NCBI RefSeq assembly: GCF_900465315.1
Contig: NZ_UBIX01000004.1
Strand: one strand, 5' to 3'
DNA: 64,000 bases
Origin: Asaia bogorensis_B
Lineage (GTDB): Bacteria > Pseudomonadota > Alphaproteobacteria > Acetobacterales > Acetobacteraceae
Below the pieces are notes generated by a model. The model did no database searches. It saw nothing but the letters and a program-made list of their open reading frames with translations, and had not been told where the DNA came from. The position numbers were made by a program, and so were the translations under genes. Every line of letters starts with the position of its first letter. Within the stretch, counting starts at the first letter, position 1. Of this stretch, positions 33,920 to 41,584 are shown piece by piece.

Positions 33920-35482
33920 ATGACTGACGCCATGCCTGTTCGTTTGACGCCTTCACGCAAATTCCGTTCACTGGCTCTGGTTGCAGCCACTGCGCTGTCC
34001 ATCGGGGTTGGTGCCTCGTCTCCCGCCTGGGCAGAAGGGCCGATCACGCCCCAGACCCAGCTTCAGACGCTGCCGAATTTTGTCAATCTGGTGAAGCAGG
34101 TGAAGCCTGCTGTCGTTTCCATCACCTCCCACATCCGCGCCGACGTGGCCGAGCAGGAAGAAGGCGGCGGCGGTGGCGGCCAGCAGATGCCGCAGGGCAT
34201 GCCCTTCCCGTTCCCCTTTCCGTTCCAGATGATGCCGCAGCAGCAGCAGCCCCATCGCACTGTCGAGGCCCGCGGCTCGGGCTTCATCATCTCCAATGAT
34301 GGTTATATCGTCACAAACAACCACGTGGTGAATGGTGCTACAAAGGTTTCGGTCACGCTGGACGATGGCACGACCCTGCCTGCCAAGATCGTGGGGCGTG
34401 ACCCCAAGACCGATGTGGCCCTGCTCAAGATCAAGCCCAACGGCAAGCTGCCGTTCATCGAGCTGGGCGATTCAGACAATGTGCAGCCCGGTGAGTGGGT
34501 CGTGGCCGTGGGTAACCCGTTCGGTCTCGGTGGCACGGTCACGGCGGGCATCGTCTCGGCCCGCGGTCGCGATCTGAATGCCGGACCGTATGACGATTTC
34601 ATCCAGATCGATGCGCCAATCAATCATGGCAACTCGGGTGGTCCGCTCTTCAGCCAGAACGGCAAGGTGATTGGCGTGAATGCGGCCATCATCTCGCCCT
34701 CAGGCGGGTCGATCGGCATTGGCTTTGCCATTCCGTCCAACACGGTCAAGAGTGTGGTAGACCAGCTCCGCACCTCCGGTCACGTCACGCGTGGCTATCT
34801 GGGTGTGCTGATGCAGCGCATTTCGCCCACGCTGGCGCAGGCTCTCGGCCTGAAGCCGAGCGAGCCGGGGGCGCCGCCTGAAGGGGCTCTTGTGGCGCAG
34901 GTCACCAAGGGCGGCCCGGCCGACAAGGCTGGCCTGAAGAGCGGTGACGTCGTAACGGCGCTGAACGGGGCCAAGATCAAGAGTGTTCACGATCTGGTCG
35001 TGCATACCGTCTCGATGAAACCCGGCACGGATGCGACGCTGACTATCCTGCGTGACGGCAAGAGCCAGACCATCACCGCCAAGATCGGCAATATGCCCAA
35101 GGATGGCGAGGGAGCGGATTCAGGCGCCGGAGACGATAACGGCCAGACCAATGGCGGCAAGATCGGTATCTCCCTCGCACCGCTATCGCGTGACATGCGC
35201 CAGCAGCTTGGTGTGGATGACACCGTCAAGGGGGCGGTGATCAGCCAGATCGTTCCCGGGTCACCTGCCGAGCAGGCTGGTGTGCGTCCGGGTGACATCA
35301 TCCAGGGTGTTGGCAACACGGCCGTCGACAACCCCCGCGCTGTGCTGACCGCCGTGCGTGGTGTGCTCAAGAACAAGCAGCCCGTGCTGCTGCGCGTGCT
35401 GCGCGATGGTCAGCAGATCTTCATTGCCATCGCTCCGGGCGGAAGCGACAGCGATGATGACAGCAACGATGACGGCAACTGA
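33920..35482 (+). CDS. Do-family periplasmic serine protease (DegP/DegQ/MucD-like)
   Basis: Exported protein-quality-control protease, 520 residues. A signal peptide (LALVAATALSIGVGASSPAWA) is followed by a trypsin-like domain with His in NNHVV (about residue 134), Asp in KTDVALLKI (about 164) and Ser in HGNSGGPLF (about 238). Two PDZ domains follow (about 285-385 and 420-510). The LA loop carries an unusual low-complexity insert of Glu/Gly, then Met-Pro-Gln and Pro-Phe repeats. An acidic tail (GSDSDDDSNDDG) ends the protein. GGAAAG lies 4-9 nt before the ATG at 33920; a TTG at 33878 is less likely. It is followed by a strong terminator. Confidence 0.92.
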   Translation: MTDAMPVRLTPSRKFRSLALVAATALSIGVGASSPAWAEGPITPQTQLQTLPNFVNLVKQVKPAVVSITSHIRADVAEQEEGGGGGGQQMPQGMPFPFPFPFQMMPQQQQPHRTVEARGSGFIISNDGYIVTNNHVVNGATKVSVTLDDGTTLPAKIVGRDPKTDVALLKIKPNGKLPFIELGDSDNVQPGEWVVAVGNPFGLGGTVTAGIVSARGRDLNAGPYDDFIQIDAPINHGNSGGPLFSQNGKVIGVNAAIISPSGGSIGIGFAIPSNTVKSVVDQLRTSGHVTRGYLGVLMQRISPTLAQALGLKPSEPGAPPEGALVAQVTKGGPADKAGLKSGDVVTALNGAKIKSVHDLVVHTVSMKPGTDATLTILRDGKSQTITAKIGNMPKDGEGADSGAGDDNGQTNGGKIGISLAPLSRDMRQQLGVDDTVKGAVISQIVPGSPAEQAGVRPGDIIQGVGNTAVDNPRAVLTAVRGVLKNKQPVLLRVLRDGQQIFIAIAPGGSDSDDDSNDDGN

Positions 35483-35548
35483 GTGCGTCAGACTCTCCAT
35501 GCCTGAGCGGCATGGGGAAAACAGCCCTCGTGAGGCTGTGAGAGACTG

Positions 35549-35586
35549 AAAAAAGGGGCGGGGTGAGCAAACCCTGCCCCTTTTTT
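35549..35586. terminator. Bidirectional Rho-independent terminator after the Do protease gene
   Basis: AAAAAAGGGGC (35549-35559) pairs with GCCCCTTTTTT (35576-35586), partly extended by GGGGT/ACCC. The stem is flanked by A- and T-tracts on both sides. A smaller hairpin, ACAGCC-CTCGTGA-GGCTGT, lies at 35521-35539. Confidence 0.85.
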
Positions 35587-35655
35587 CTTAGCGACAGGGT
35601 CAGGGCCGGTCGCGCAGGATTTGCGACGATGATCGGGCTGCGGCACAGTAGTGGT

Positions 35656-36135
35656 ATGACCCGTATCTTCATTGATTCCGATGCCTGTCCGGTCAAGGAC
35701 GAGGTCTATCGCGTGGCCGGGCGCTATGGCCTGCATACGCTGGTTGTGGCCAATCGCATGATTGCCCTGCCTGACTCTCCCCTGATCGAACGTGTTGTGG
35801 TTGAGGCTGGCCCTGATGTGGCCGATGACTGGATTGCCGAGCGTTCAGTCGAAAATGATATCGTGATCACCGCCGATATTCCGCTCGCCGCACGTTGTGT
35901 CGAAAAAGGCGTGCATGTGCTCGACCCCAAGGGGCGTGTGCTCGATGGCGATGCCATCGGCATGGCACTGGCCATGCGTAACCTCATGACCGATCTGCGT
36001 TCGGCGGGGATGATGACGCCGGGTGGTGCCGCTTTTGGCAAGGCCGACCGCTCGCGCTTCCTCTCCGCGCTGGATACGCTGGTCAACAAGGCGCGCAAAC
36101 CGCGCCTGCGCCCCATGACCCTGCCGCCCGGTTAG
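35656..36135 (+). CDS. YaiI/YqxD family protein (DUF188)
   Basis: Small NYN/PIN-like protein of unknown function, 159 residues from the ATG at 35656. It begins TRIFIDSDACPVKDEVYRVA (family IxVDADACPVKxEI pattern), then VVVEAGPDVADDWIAE, DIVITADIPLAARCVEKG and an N-terminal-to-Gly DPKGRVLDGDAIG stretch; all are DUF188 hallmarks with conserved Asp residues that could bind metal. The frame extends about 30 codons upstream into the terminator, which cannot be coding. Catalytic activity has not been established for the family. Confidence 0.9.
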   Translation: MTRIFIDSDACPVKDEVYRVAGRYGLHTLVVANRMIALPDSPLIERVVVEAGPDVADDWIAERSVENDIVITADIPLAARCVEKGVHVLDPKGRVLDGDAIGMALAMRNLMTDLRSAGMMTPGGAAFGKADRSRFLSALDTLVNKARKPRLRPMTLPPG

Positions 36136-36237
36136 TGTCCAAGCGAAATTATCTCCCTCGTGAAAAAGCGTTGAGCGATCTTCGTTCGTGACTCCCTCTC
36201 CCCGTTACCGGGCCCTTCAGCAACAGGATCTGCGGGA

Positions 36238-37050
36238 ATGAAAAAGATCTCCTTTTCGGACGCTGGCCGACTCATGCGCGAGAGTTTCCGACTGGGCTTC
36301 CTCAACCGCAAGGATGTCCTGACGCTGTCAGGCGGTCTGATCATCGCAAGTTGTCTCTTTGCGGCGATCAGACAGATGAACTGGCCGGACGGGATATCAG
36401 GTCATGGCGTCTCGGCGCATTTCGAGCCGCTGATGCTGGGTGGTCTCGACACGATCGCGATGTGGTTTCTGACGCTCACCGTTACCCGGGCCAGTCTGAC
36501 ACCCTGGCAAGGTGTCGCCCTTTGGCGGCTGGACCGGGGCGCATTGCAGTCACTGGGTGTCAACGTGATCGTTCAGGGCCTTCCGACCGTACTGACCCTG
36601 CTGGTGGCCTCCAGCCTCAGGGATTATGTCAACGGAAACGCGGGCTTTTCGGCGAAGGCAGGGGGTATGCTTTTCCTGTGTCTGCTGGGCGCTTTCTGGA
36701 TCTGGCTGATCGTGCGCTGCCTCATGATGAGCTATGTGGCGTGGGAAAGCGGGCATGCAGGTTTTCGGATCAGGCGCAGCTTTGAGGCGATGAAAGGACA
36801 TGTCTGGAGCTACGTGTTCTGGAATGTCGTTATGGCCATCCCTTTCGCTCTGGCGACCGTTCTGGTGGGGAAAATCACCGCCAGTTCTCCCCCCGGCACG
36901 TATCTGATAGCGGGATGTCTTGTGGTCGCGACCCTGATTGCTGCAGCGCACCATGTCGTCTCCCGCAGCTTCGATCTGCGCTTTTTTCAGGCCCTCGCGC
37001 TCGACCGACCCGAACAGACCGGGATGGGCAATCTTTTTGAGCCTTCATGA
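36238..37050 (+). CDS. Unknown multi-pass membrane protein
   Basis: Not recognised. The 270-residue protein has about five or six hydrophobic helices (GGLIIASCLFAAI; GLDTIAMWFLTLTVT; LPTVLTLLVASSL; GGMLFLCLLGAFWIWLIVRCLMM region; NVVMAIPFALATVLVG; AGCLVVATLIAAAHHV) and a short amphipathic N-terminus. The layout, including WESGHAGFRIRRSFEAMKGHVW before the fifth helix, resembles GlpQ-type or YckC-like integral membrane domains, but no motif is decisive. It lies between a DUF188 gene and a hydratase gene in the same direction. Start: no strong ribosome site; the first ATG of the frame is used. Confidence 0.7.
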   Translation: MKKISFSDAGRLMRESFRLGFLNRKDVLTLSGGLIIASCLFAAIRQMNWPDGISGHGVSAHFEPLMLGGLDTIAMWFLTLTVTRASLTPWQGVALWRLDRGALQSLGVNVIVQGLPTVLTLLVASSLRDYVNGNAGFSAKAGGMLFLCLLGAFWIWLIVRCLMMSYVAWESGHAGFRIRRSFEAMKGHVWSYVFWNVVMAIPFALATVLVGKITASSPPGTYLIAGCLVVATLIAAAHHVVSRSFDLRFFQALALDRPEQTGMGNLFEPS

Positions 37051-37147
37051 ACTCAAAACCAAAGATGGCCAAATTCTTACATTTGTGTCATCTTGATCCT
37101 GTGGTCAGATTGTCCCCCATTCGGCTGGCTGAACGGAAGGATGGAGC

Positions 37148-37192
37148 ATGACGACCTATGCCATCTTGCTGACGACCTTGTTCTGGAAATGA
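37148..37192 (+). CDS. Possible 14-residue leader peptide upstream of the hydratase gene
   Basis: GGAAGG lies 7-8 nt before the ATG at 37148, which opens a frame encoding MTTYAILLTTLFWK. Its TGA overlaps the downstream ATG at 37189 as ATGA. The ribosome site is better than any in front of the hydratase gene itself, so a translated leader with coupling is plausible. The peptide is hydrophobic and matches no known leader; no attenuator hairpin was found. Confidence 0.4.
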   Translation: MTTYAILLTTLFWK

Positions 37193-38016
37193 CCGATTTC
37201 ATGACCGCTTCGATACAGGATACCGCCCGGGAAACAGCGCCGGATGAACATCTGGCCTCGCTCCTTCTCGATGCCCGGCGCACAAACAAGCCGCTGCATA
37301 CCGTCCCCGAGACCATCGTTCCCATCAATCCCAAGGCCGCCTATGCAGTGCAGGACGTTGTGGCACGCGCATTGAGCGCGTCGGGCAAGGGGGAGATCGT
37401 GGGATGGAAGGTGGGCGCAGCCACACCCACGGCGACTCCGGCCTGTGCACCACTGCACCGGGCAACGGTGTTCGAAAGCGGGCATGATCTGTCTCCGTCC
37501 TTCTGCCGCTTTCATGGCGTTGAGGCAGAGATTGCCTATTCCTTCGCGAAAGATCTGCCTGCGCGTGATACGCCCTGGACTGTGGAAGAGGTGGCCGACG
37601 CCATTGGCGCCATCCATGCTGCCATCGAGCTGCTCGATACGCGTTTCGTTGCGCCCGATACACAGCACAACCTGTCGCATCTGGCCGATCAGGGCAGCCA
37701 TGGCGTGCTGGTGGTCGGGCGTGGCGTTACCGAGTGGCGCGACTTCACCCCCACCACCCTGCCCATGACCATGTTGGTGAATGGCGAGAAGCGCTACGAT
37801 CAGAAAGGCGGCAACAAGGCGGGCGACCCGCTTCGTCTGCTCGCCTGGCTGGCCAATCACGCTATCGAACGCGGACGCCCGCTCAAGGCTGGCGATGTGG
37901 TCACGACAGGCTCGACCATGGGCACGCTGTTTCTTGAAGATCCGGCTGAGATCTGTGTCGCCTTCGAGGGGCTTTTCCCGGTCGAAACCCGCATCGGTGC
38001 GCCTTTTCGCAGCTGA
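37189..38016 (+). CDS. 2-keto-4-pentenoate hydratase-like protein (FAH superfamily)
   Basis: 275-residue enzyme of the MhpD/FAH superfamily; characterised members add water to 2-hydroxypenta-2,4-dienoate in aromatic breakdown. KGEIVGWKVGAATPTA is the N-terminal signature, CRFHGVEAEIAYSFAKDLP holds the metal-binding E-x-E, and AAIELLDTRF supplies the second acidic site, then GDVVTTGSTMGTLFL near the C-terminus. No other genes of an aromatic pathway are adjacent. The start at 37189 is chosen by the ATGA overlap with the small leader frame; 37141 and 37201 are alternatives. Confidence 0.85.
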   Translation: MTDFMTASIQDTARETAPDEHLASLLLDARRTNKPLHTVPETIVPINPKAAYAVQDVVARALSASGKGEIVGWKVGAATPTATPACAPLHRATVFESGHDLSPSFCRFHGVEAEIAYSFAKDLPARDTPWTVEEVADAIGAIHAAIELLDTRFVAPDTQHNLSHLADQGSHGVLVVGRGVTEWRDFTPTTLPMTMLVNGEKRYDQKGGNKAGDPLRLLAWLANHAIERGRPLKAGDVVTTGSTMGTLFLEDPAEICVAFEGLFPVETRIGAPFRS

Positions 38017-38115
38017 GCGCGTTGGCATGGATCACACCGGCCACGTGTGGACGCATCATCGGCGTATTCTTTGCGTCACGCCAAGGTGATGCACAAAGTG
38101 GTCGGGTTCTTCCTA

Positions 38116-38136
38116 GGGTTGCAGGATCTGCAACCC
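38116..38136. promoter_or_regulatory. Perfect palindromic hairpin upstream of the 2-hydroxyacid dehydrogenase gene
   Basis: GGGTTGCAG (38116-38124) and CTGCAACCC (38128-38136) form a perfect 9-bp repeat around GAT, ending 16 bp before the start codon. It could be an operator or a 5' UTR hairpin that controls access to the ribosome site; as a terminator it would lack a U-tract. Confidence 0.5.
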
Positions 38137-38152
38137 GCATGACGGACGTATC

Positions 38153-39088
38153 ATGGCCACCAAGACAGATATTCTGATGATCGACCCGATGCCTGCCAGC
38201 TTCAACGAGCAGCTTGGGTCGCCTTTTCATCTGCATCAGTTCACCTCGCTGGAGGCGCTTGGGCCGCTGGCTGAGCGGATAGAGGGTGTGACAACCGGTG
38301 GTGGCAGTGGCCTGCCGCGCGCCATCATGGATGCCCTGCCCAATCTTAAAGTCATTTCGGTCAATGGCGTGGGTTACGACAGGATCGACCTGGATGAATG
38401 CCGCCGCCGACAGATCCGTCTGGCCACGGCACAAGGCGTGCTGACTGAAGATGTTGCCGATATGGCCATGGGTCTGATGCTCGATACGATGCGGGGCATC
38501 ACGACAAGTGATCGTTTCGTCCGCGCCGGGCGCTGGGGCCATGAGACCGTACCGAATTCATGGACGCTCAAGGGGCGCAAGCTGGGTATTGCCGGGTTTG
38601 GGGCCATCGGCAAGGCCGTGGCCAAGCGCGCTGCCGCCTTCGACATGACCATCGCCTATTTCAGCTCGCGTGAGCAGAGTGACACACCCCAATACCCGTT
38701 CTATCCAGACCTACGCGTTCTGACCGAATGGGCCGATGTGCTGGTGCTGTGTGTCTCGGGCGGCGCACGCTCTTTCCATATGATTGATCGTGAGATGCTC
38801 GAGGCGCTTGGGCCGACCGGCTTCCTCATCAATGTGGCACGCGGCAGCGTGGTGGATGAGGCCGCATTGCTCGAGGCCTTGCAGACCGGGGCCATTCGTG
38901 GAGCGGGGCTGGATGTTTTCGAGCAGGAGCCCAGGATGGATGAAGCATTCTGGGCGCTGGATAACGTGGTGCTTCAGGCCCATCGCGCGAGTTCGACCGT
39001 CGAGACGCGTCACGCCATGGGGCGTCTGGTGTTCGACAACCTTGCCGCATTCTTTCAGGGCAAGCCGCTTCTGACGCCTGTGCTCTGA
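38153..39088 (+). CDS. D-2-hydroxyacid dehydrogenase (glyoxylate/hydroxypyruvate reductase type)
   Basis: NAD(P)H-dependent reductase of 2-oxoacids, 311 residues. The cofactor loop is LGIAGFGAIGKAVAKRAAAF (about residue 143); the charge after beta-B is YFSSREQSDTP, which suggests NADPH (Arg). The catalytic set is Arg in INVARGSVVDEAALLEAL, Glu in LDVFEQEP and His in LQAHRASST. GVGYDRIDLDECRRR is the typical N-terminal pattern. It could be glyoxylate, hydroxypyruvate or 2-ketogluconate reductase; in acetic acid bacteria a 2-ketogluconate reductase of this family is well known. It stands alone behind the palindrome at 38116. Its end overlaps a convergent gene by 34 bp. Confidence 0.9.
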   Translation: MATKTDILMIDPMPASFNEQLGSPFHLHQFTSLEALGPLAERIEGVTTGGGSGLPRAIMDALPNLKVISVNGVGYDRIDLDECRRRQIRLATAQGVLTEDVADMAMGLMLDTMRGITTSDRFVRAGRWGHETVPNSWTLKGRKLGIAGFGAIGKAVAKRAAAFDMTIAYFSSREQSDTPQYPFYPDLRVLTEWADVLVLCVSGGARSFHMIDREMLEALGPTGFLINVARGSVVDEAALLEALQTGAIRGAGLDVFEQEPRMDEAFWALDNVVLQAHRASSTVETRHAMGRLVFDNLAAFFQGKPLLTPVL

Positions 39089-40110
39089 CCGGCCAGATTT
39101 TTACGATCGATACGGCGCGCCCTGCCTGAGAGATCCTCCACGCTCGTTCGACCGGTGCGAAACCGGTCGAAATGGAGGTTTTCCCCCGGCTTTTGAGGCA
39201 GCGATGCGCTGGGCAGCAGATAGACCCGGTCATCCGGATCATCAAAAAGGACGATGTGATTCTGGAAGAAATCGGTTCCGAGCAACCCCCTGCCGAGATC
39301 GTCCTGAGCATAGACCGACATGTGATCGAGTGACATCGCCCCCATACGCATCGACTTTACGGTCGTGCGCTTGAGGTGCGAGTGAATGGTACCATAAAGC
39401 GCAACGCCGGAATTTCCTGCCGGGTCGGCAGGATCGTCCTTTACCGGGTCGAGCCATATCGTCGGTATCGTCGTGACTGGTGTATCGGCATCAGGCACGA
39501 AATCACGGGTCACTCCATCAATGCTGACCGGGATCAGCCCTTTTTCACGTAAAGGCAGGGCTTGCGCCCCAGCGCCGATCAGAGCGGCGGGCGCGGAGCG
39601 GCACGCCGCATCACGGCTGAACCGGATCAGTGCGAAGGCGCTGTGGGGCATATCCACCAGCACGGCGAGGTGTGAGAAAGCCTCGCGCCCGATCACCCCA
39701 ATCAGAGGCCGTGAGCCGATCCTCTGGGTTGGATAATCCTCAAGCTGGATCATGTCCGGCGTTCCCATATCGAGGGGGCCTATGGCCAGCTGCCCTGCCT
39801 GAATGATGGGCTGAGGGTCAGTGTAGATCCCGTTTGTCGTGATCATGGCGGATCGGTGGGTGTCGTAAGTGTCGAACCCATCCATATTCCCGACATAAAG
39901 CCTGTCGAAGCCATGAGAGAAATAAAGAGCGATGGGGCGGCCATTCAGAGTGGCAGGGATGATCGGTGAGTCGCCCGATCCACCCAGAAGCGGCAGGGTG
40001 ACCGCACCTTCAATGCAATCGGGCGGTACCGGCTGCCCCTGAGCTAAAGCCCCTCCGGCAAGACCTAAGAGAATGCAGGTCGTGAGGCTGAGGTAGAAGG
40101 CCCCACGCAT
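39055..40110 (-). CDS. Exported retropepsin-like protein lacking the usual DTG motif
   Basis: 351 residues from the ATG at 40110, with signal peptide MRGAFYLSLTTCILLGLAGGALA. The mature part looks like two copies of an aspartic-protease (retropepsin) half: IIPATLNGRPIALYFSHGFDRLYVG, where the catalytic D-T/S-G position reads F-S-H-G, and later PVSIDGVTRDFVPDADTP, with GRGLLGTDFFQNHIVLFDD near the C-terminus (family LLGxDFLxxxxVxFD). Missing the DTG triad in the first half suggests a non-catalytic or altered protein. Upstream in-frame ATGs at 40137 and 40170 are possible. It is convergent with the dehydrogenase gene and 56 bp after the zinc-finger gene. Confidence 0.65.
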   Translation of the reverse strand: MRGAFYLSLTTCILLGLAGGALAQGQPVPPDCIEGAVTLPLLGGSGDSPIIPATLNGRPIALYFSHGFDRLYVGNMDGFDTYDTHRSAMITTNGIYTDPQPIIQAGQLAIGPLDMGTPDMIQLEDYPTQRIGSRPLIGVIGREAFSHLAVLVDMPHSAFALIRFSRDAACRSAPAALIGAGAQALPLREKGLIPVSIDGVTRDFVPDADTPVTTIPTIWLDPVKDDPADPAGNSGVALYGTIHSHLKRTTVKSMRMGAMSLDHMSVYAQDDLGRGLLGTDFFQNHIVLFDDPDDRVYLLPSASLPQKPGENLHFDRFRTGRTSVEDLSGRARRIDRKNLAGQSTGVRSGLP

Positions 40111-40166
40111 TACATGGTGAATGAACAAACATCGCATTGTTGCAGGCAGTATGGCGCACGCCGCGC

Positions 40167-40430
40167 TCATCTCAGTTGGCTGTCCTTGCTTCCGCGACGG
40201 TTGATTCCTGTAAAAACCGGCCTCCTGTCGCGCTCGGACTGGCAATCGATACAAAGCCGCACACCCGGCAGTGCTTTTTGCCGGGCAACAGGTATGTCCT
40301 CTCCGCAATTCACACATTCGGCGCAGCTCTCACCATGCGGCATGGCCGCGCGTGCACGGCTTACTGCATCGGCGATCGTATCATCGATCTGATCCTGAAC
40401 GGCACCGTCGGGCGCCCAGCCTGTTGCCAT
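40167..40430 (-). CDS. DksA/TraR-family C4 zinc-finger protein
   Basis: Small protein of 87 residues. The C-terminal zinc finger is CVNCGEDIPVARQKALPGVRLCIDCQSERDRR, meaning the four-Cys CxxCG-x-I-P...CxxC pattern with the family EDIPxxR and CIDCQ. An acidic N-terminal helix (QDQIDDTIADAVSRARAA) precedes it, as in short YbiI-like members that lack the long DksA coiled coil. Short forms are linked to RNA polymerase binding or are of unknown role. AAGGAAA lies about 8 nt before the ATG at 40430. It is not near ribosomal genes. Confidence 0.82.
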   Translation of the reverse strand: MATGWAPDGAVQDQIDDTIADAVSRARAAMPHGESCAECVNCGEDIPVARQKALPGVRLCIDCQSERDRRPVFTGINRRGSKDSQLR

Positions 40431-40567
40431 GAGAGATTTCCTTAACTTGCCCAACCTAGAATCTGGTTCAGAAGCTCGTGACTTTAAGGAGGTCACAGCA
40501 TCAGAAATTCGTGATGAACCGGTCTGGATATCCGCCGTTCACATATCGGTGATGCGGGAGATGCCTC

Positions 40568-40972
40568 ATGGAACGTCAGGGAGACAGGGACTCTGCTTCT
40601 GTCGTCAGAAGATTGCCCGTCATGGAGCTTCTGGACACTGCATCAGCGGCCCGGCTCCTTGGTCTTGAACCTGGTCTCTTCAGGGCCTTGCGGTTTTTCC
40701 GGTGTCTCCCGGCTGCTCTACATATCCGGTCGCAGCGATTCTACCGACGCAGCGAACTGGAGAAGCTTCGAGAGGAGTGGTGCAAGGCCGTGAGAGTGCG
40801 GCCGGAGGACCGTATTGTGGCGCTGGGTCATGAGGCCGATACCGACATTGACCGGCAACTCGATCCGCTGATGAGAGTGCTGGCCCTGCGCGCCATACGC
40901 CATCGCATCATGGTCTCGATCTTCTGGACCATGATCATTACCGGCGGTGCGATCTGTCTCACGCTCTATTAG
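40568..40972 (+). CDS. Small protein with MerR-like HTH segment and C-terminal membrane anchor
   Basis: 134 residues, no confident family. Residues 18-70 (MELLDTASAARLLGLEPGLF to RSQRFYRRSELEKLREE) resemble a MerR/excisionase winged-helix start: LLDTASAARLLG, then a Y-R-R-S-E-L recognition-like stretch. The C-terminal 25 residues are one hydrophobic helix (IMVSIFWTMIITGGAICL) at the very end, i.e. tail-anchored. GGGAG lies 6-7 nt before the ATG. DNA binding is a guess from the pattern. Neighbours: divergent DksA-like gene and a downstream membrane gene. Confidence 0.6.
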   Translation: MERQGDRDSASVVRRLPVMELLDTASAARLLGLEPGLFRALRFFRCLPAALHIRSQRFYRRSELEKLREEWCKAVRVRPEDRIVALGHEADTDIDRQLDPLMRVLALRAIRHRIMVSIFWTMIITGGAICLTLY

Positions 40973-41056
40973 CTGCATGAAGCTCATGTGGGATCATAAC
41001 CTTTTGTCGGACGTTTCTCCGTTTACTGCCGCCTTGTTATGTCTGGAGACAGCCTC

Positions 41057-41497
41057 ATGACATCCCGTATTCCCGGTATCACGCTTTACGGTTCGCTCGC
41101 CTGCAATGCTGCCTTGCTGGCCCTCTCTGCAATACGAACCGGAAGTGCTGCCCCCGGTGTCAATTGCACGGCCCATTGGCTGAAGGGCGACGCAGCGAGC
41201 CGGGTCAGGCATTTTGATGGACTTCACTCAGGCACCGGTGCCGCCACCAATGTGGCGGCCGTGCTGTTCTGGGCCGTGCTGTACGATCGGGCCCTTGGAA
41301 AGCAGCCGGGTCTGCTCAGGGCACTGCTGGTCACGCTGGCCCTCGGCCCTGTTTCAACCCTGGTCGATTACAAGGCAACCCCGAAGCGTTTCACCCCCGG
41401 CTGGGAGCTTGTCTTTTCAAAGCGGGATATGGCGCTGGTCTATGCGGCCATGGTGACGGGCATGGCTTTTGGCGCCACACGCCGCCGGAAGGGCTGA
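41057..41497 (+). CDS. Unknown membrane protein
   Basis: Not recognised. The 146-residue protein from the ATG at 41057 has three or four hydrophobic segments (ITLYGSLACNAALLALSAI; VAAVLFWAVLYDRAL; LRALLVTLALGPVSTLV; MALVYAAMVTGMAFGA), with HFDGLHSGTG and DYKATPKRFTPGWELVF between them. TGGAGA lies 7-8 nt before the chosen ATG; an in-frame ATG at 41039 lacks a ribosome site. The DYKxxPKRFTPGWE stretch is distinctive and could be used for searches. Confidence 0.65.
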   Translation: MTSRIPGITLYGSLACNAALLALSAIRTGSAAPGVNCTAHWLKGDAASRVRHFDGLHSGTGAATNVAAVLFWAVLYDRALGKQPGLLRALLVTLALGPVSTLVDYKATPKRFTPGWELVFSKRDMALVYAAMVTGMAFGATRRRKG

Positions 41498-41517
41498 ACC
41501 AACGCCCTTCAGAACCT

Positions 41518-41544
41518 CCCCGCCTCGCCTGCAATCAGGCGGGG
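41518..41544. terminator. Hairpin between convergent genes
   Basis: CCCCGCCT (41518-41525) pairs with AGGCGGGG (41537-41544); an alternative inner stem GCCTG/CAGGC is also possible. Lies between two convergent genes; no U-tract. Confidence 0.4.
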
Positions 41545-41584
41545 GGCGAGAACACGACGGGGGCGTACCTGCCAAAAGCCTTTG

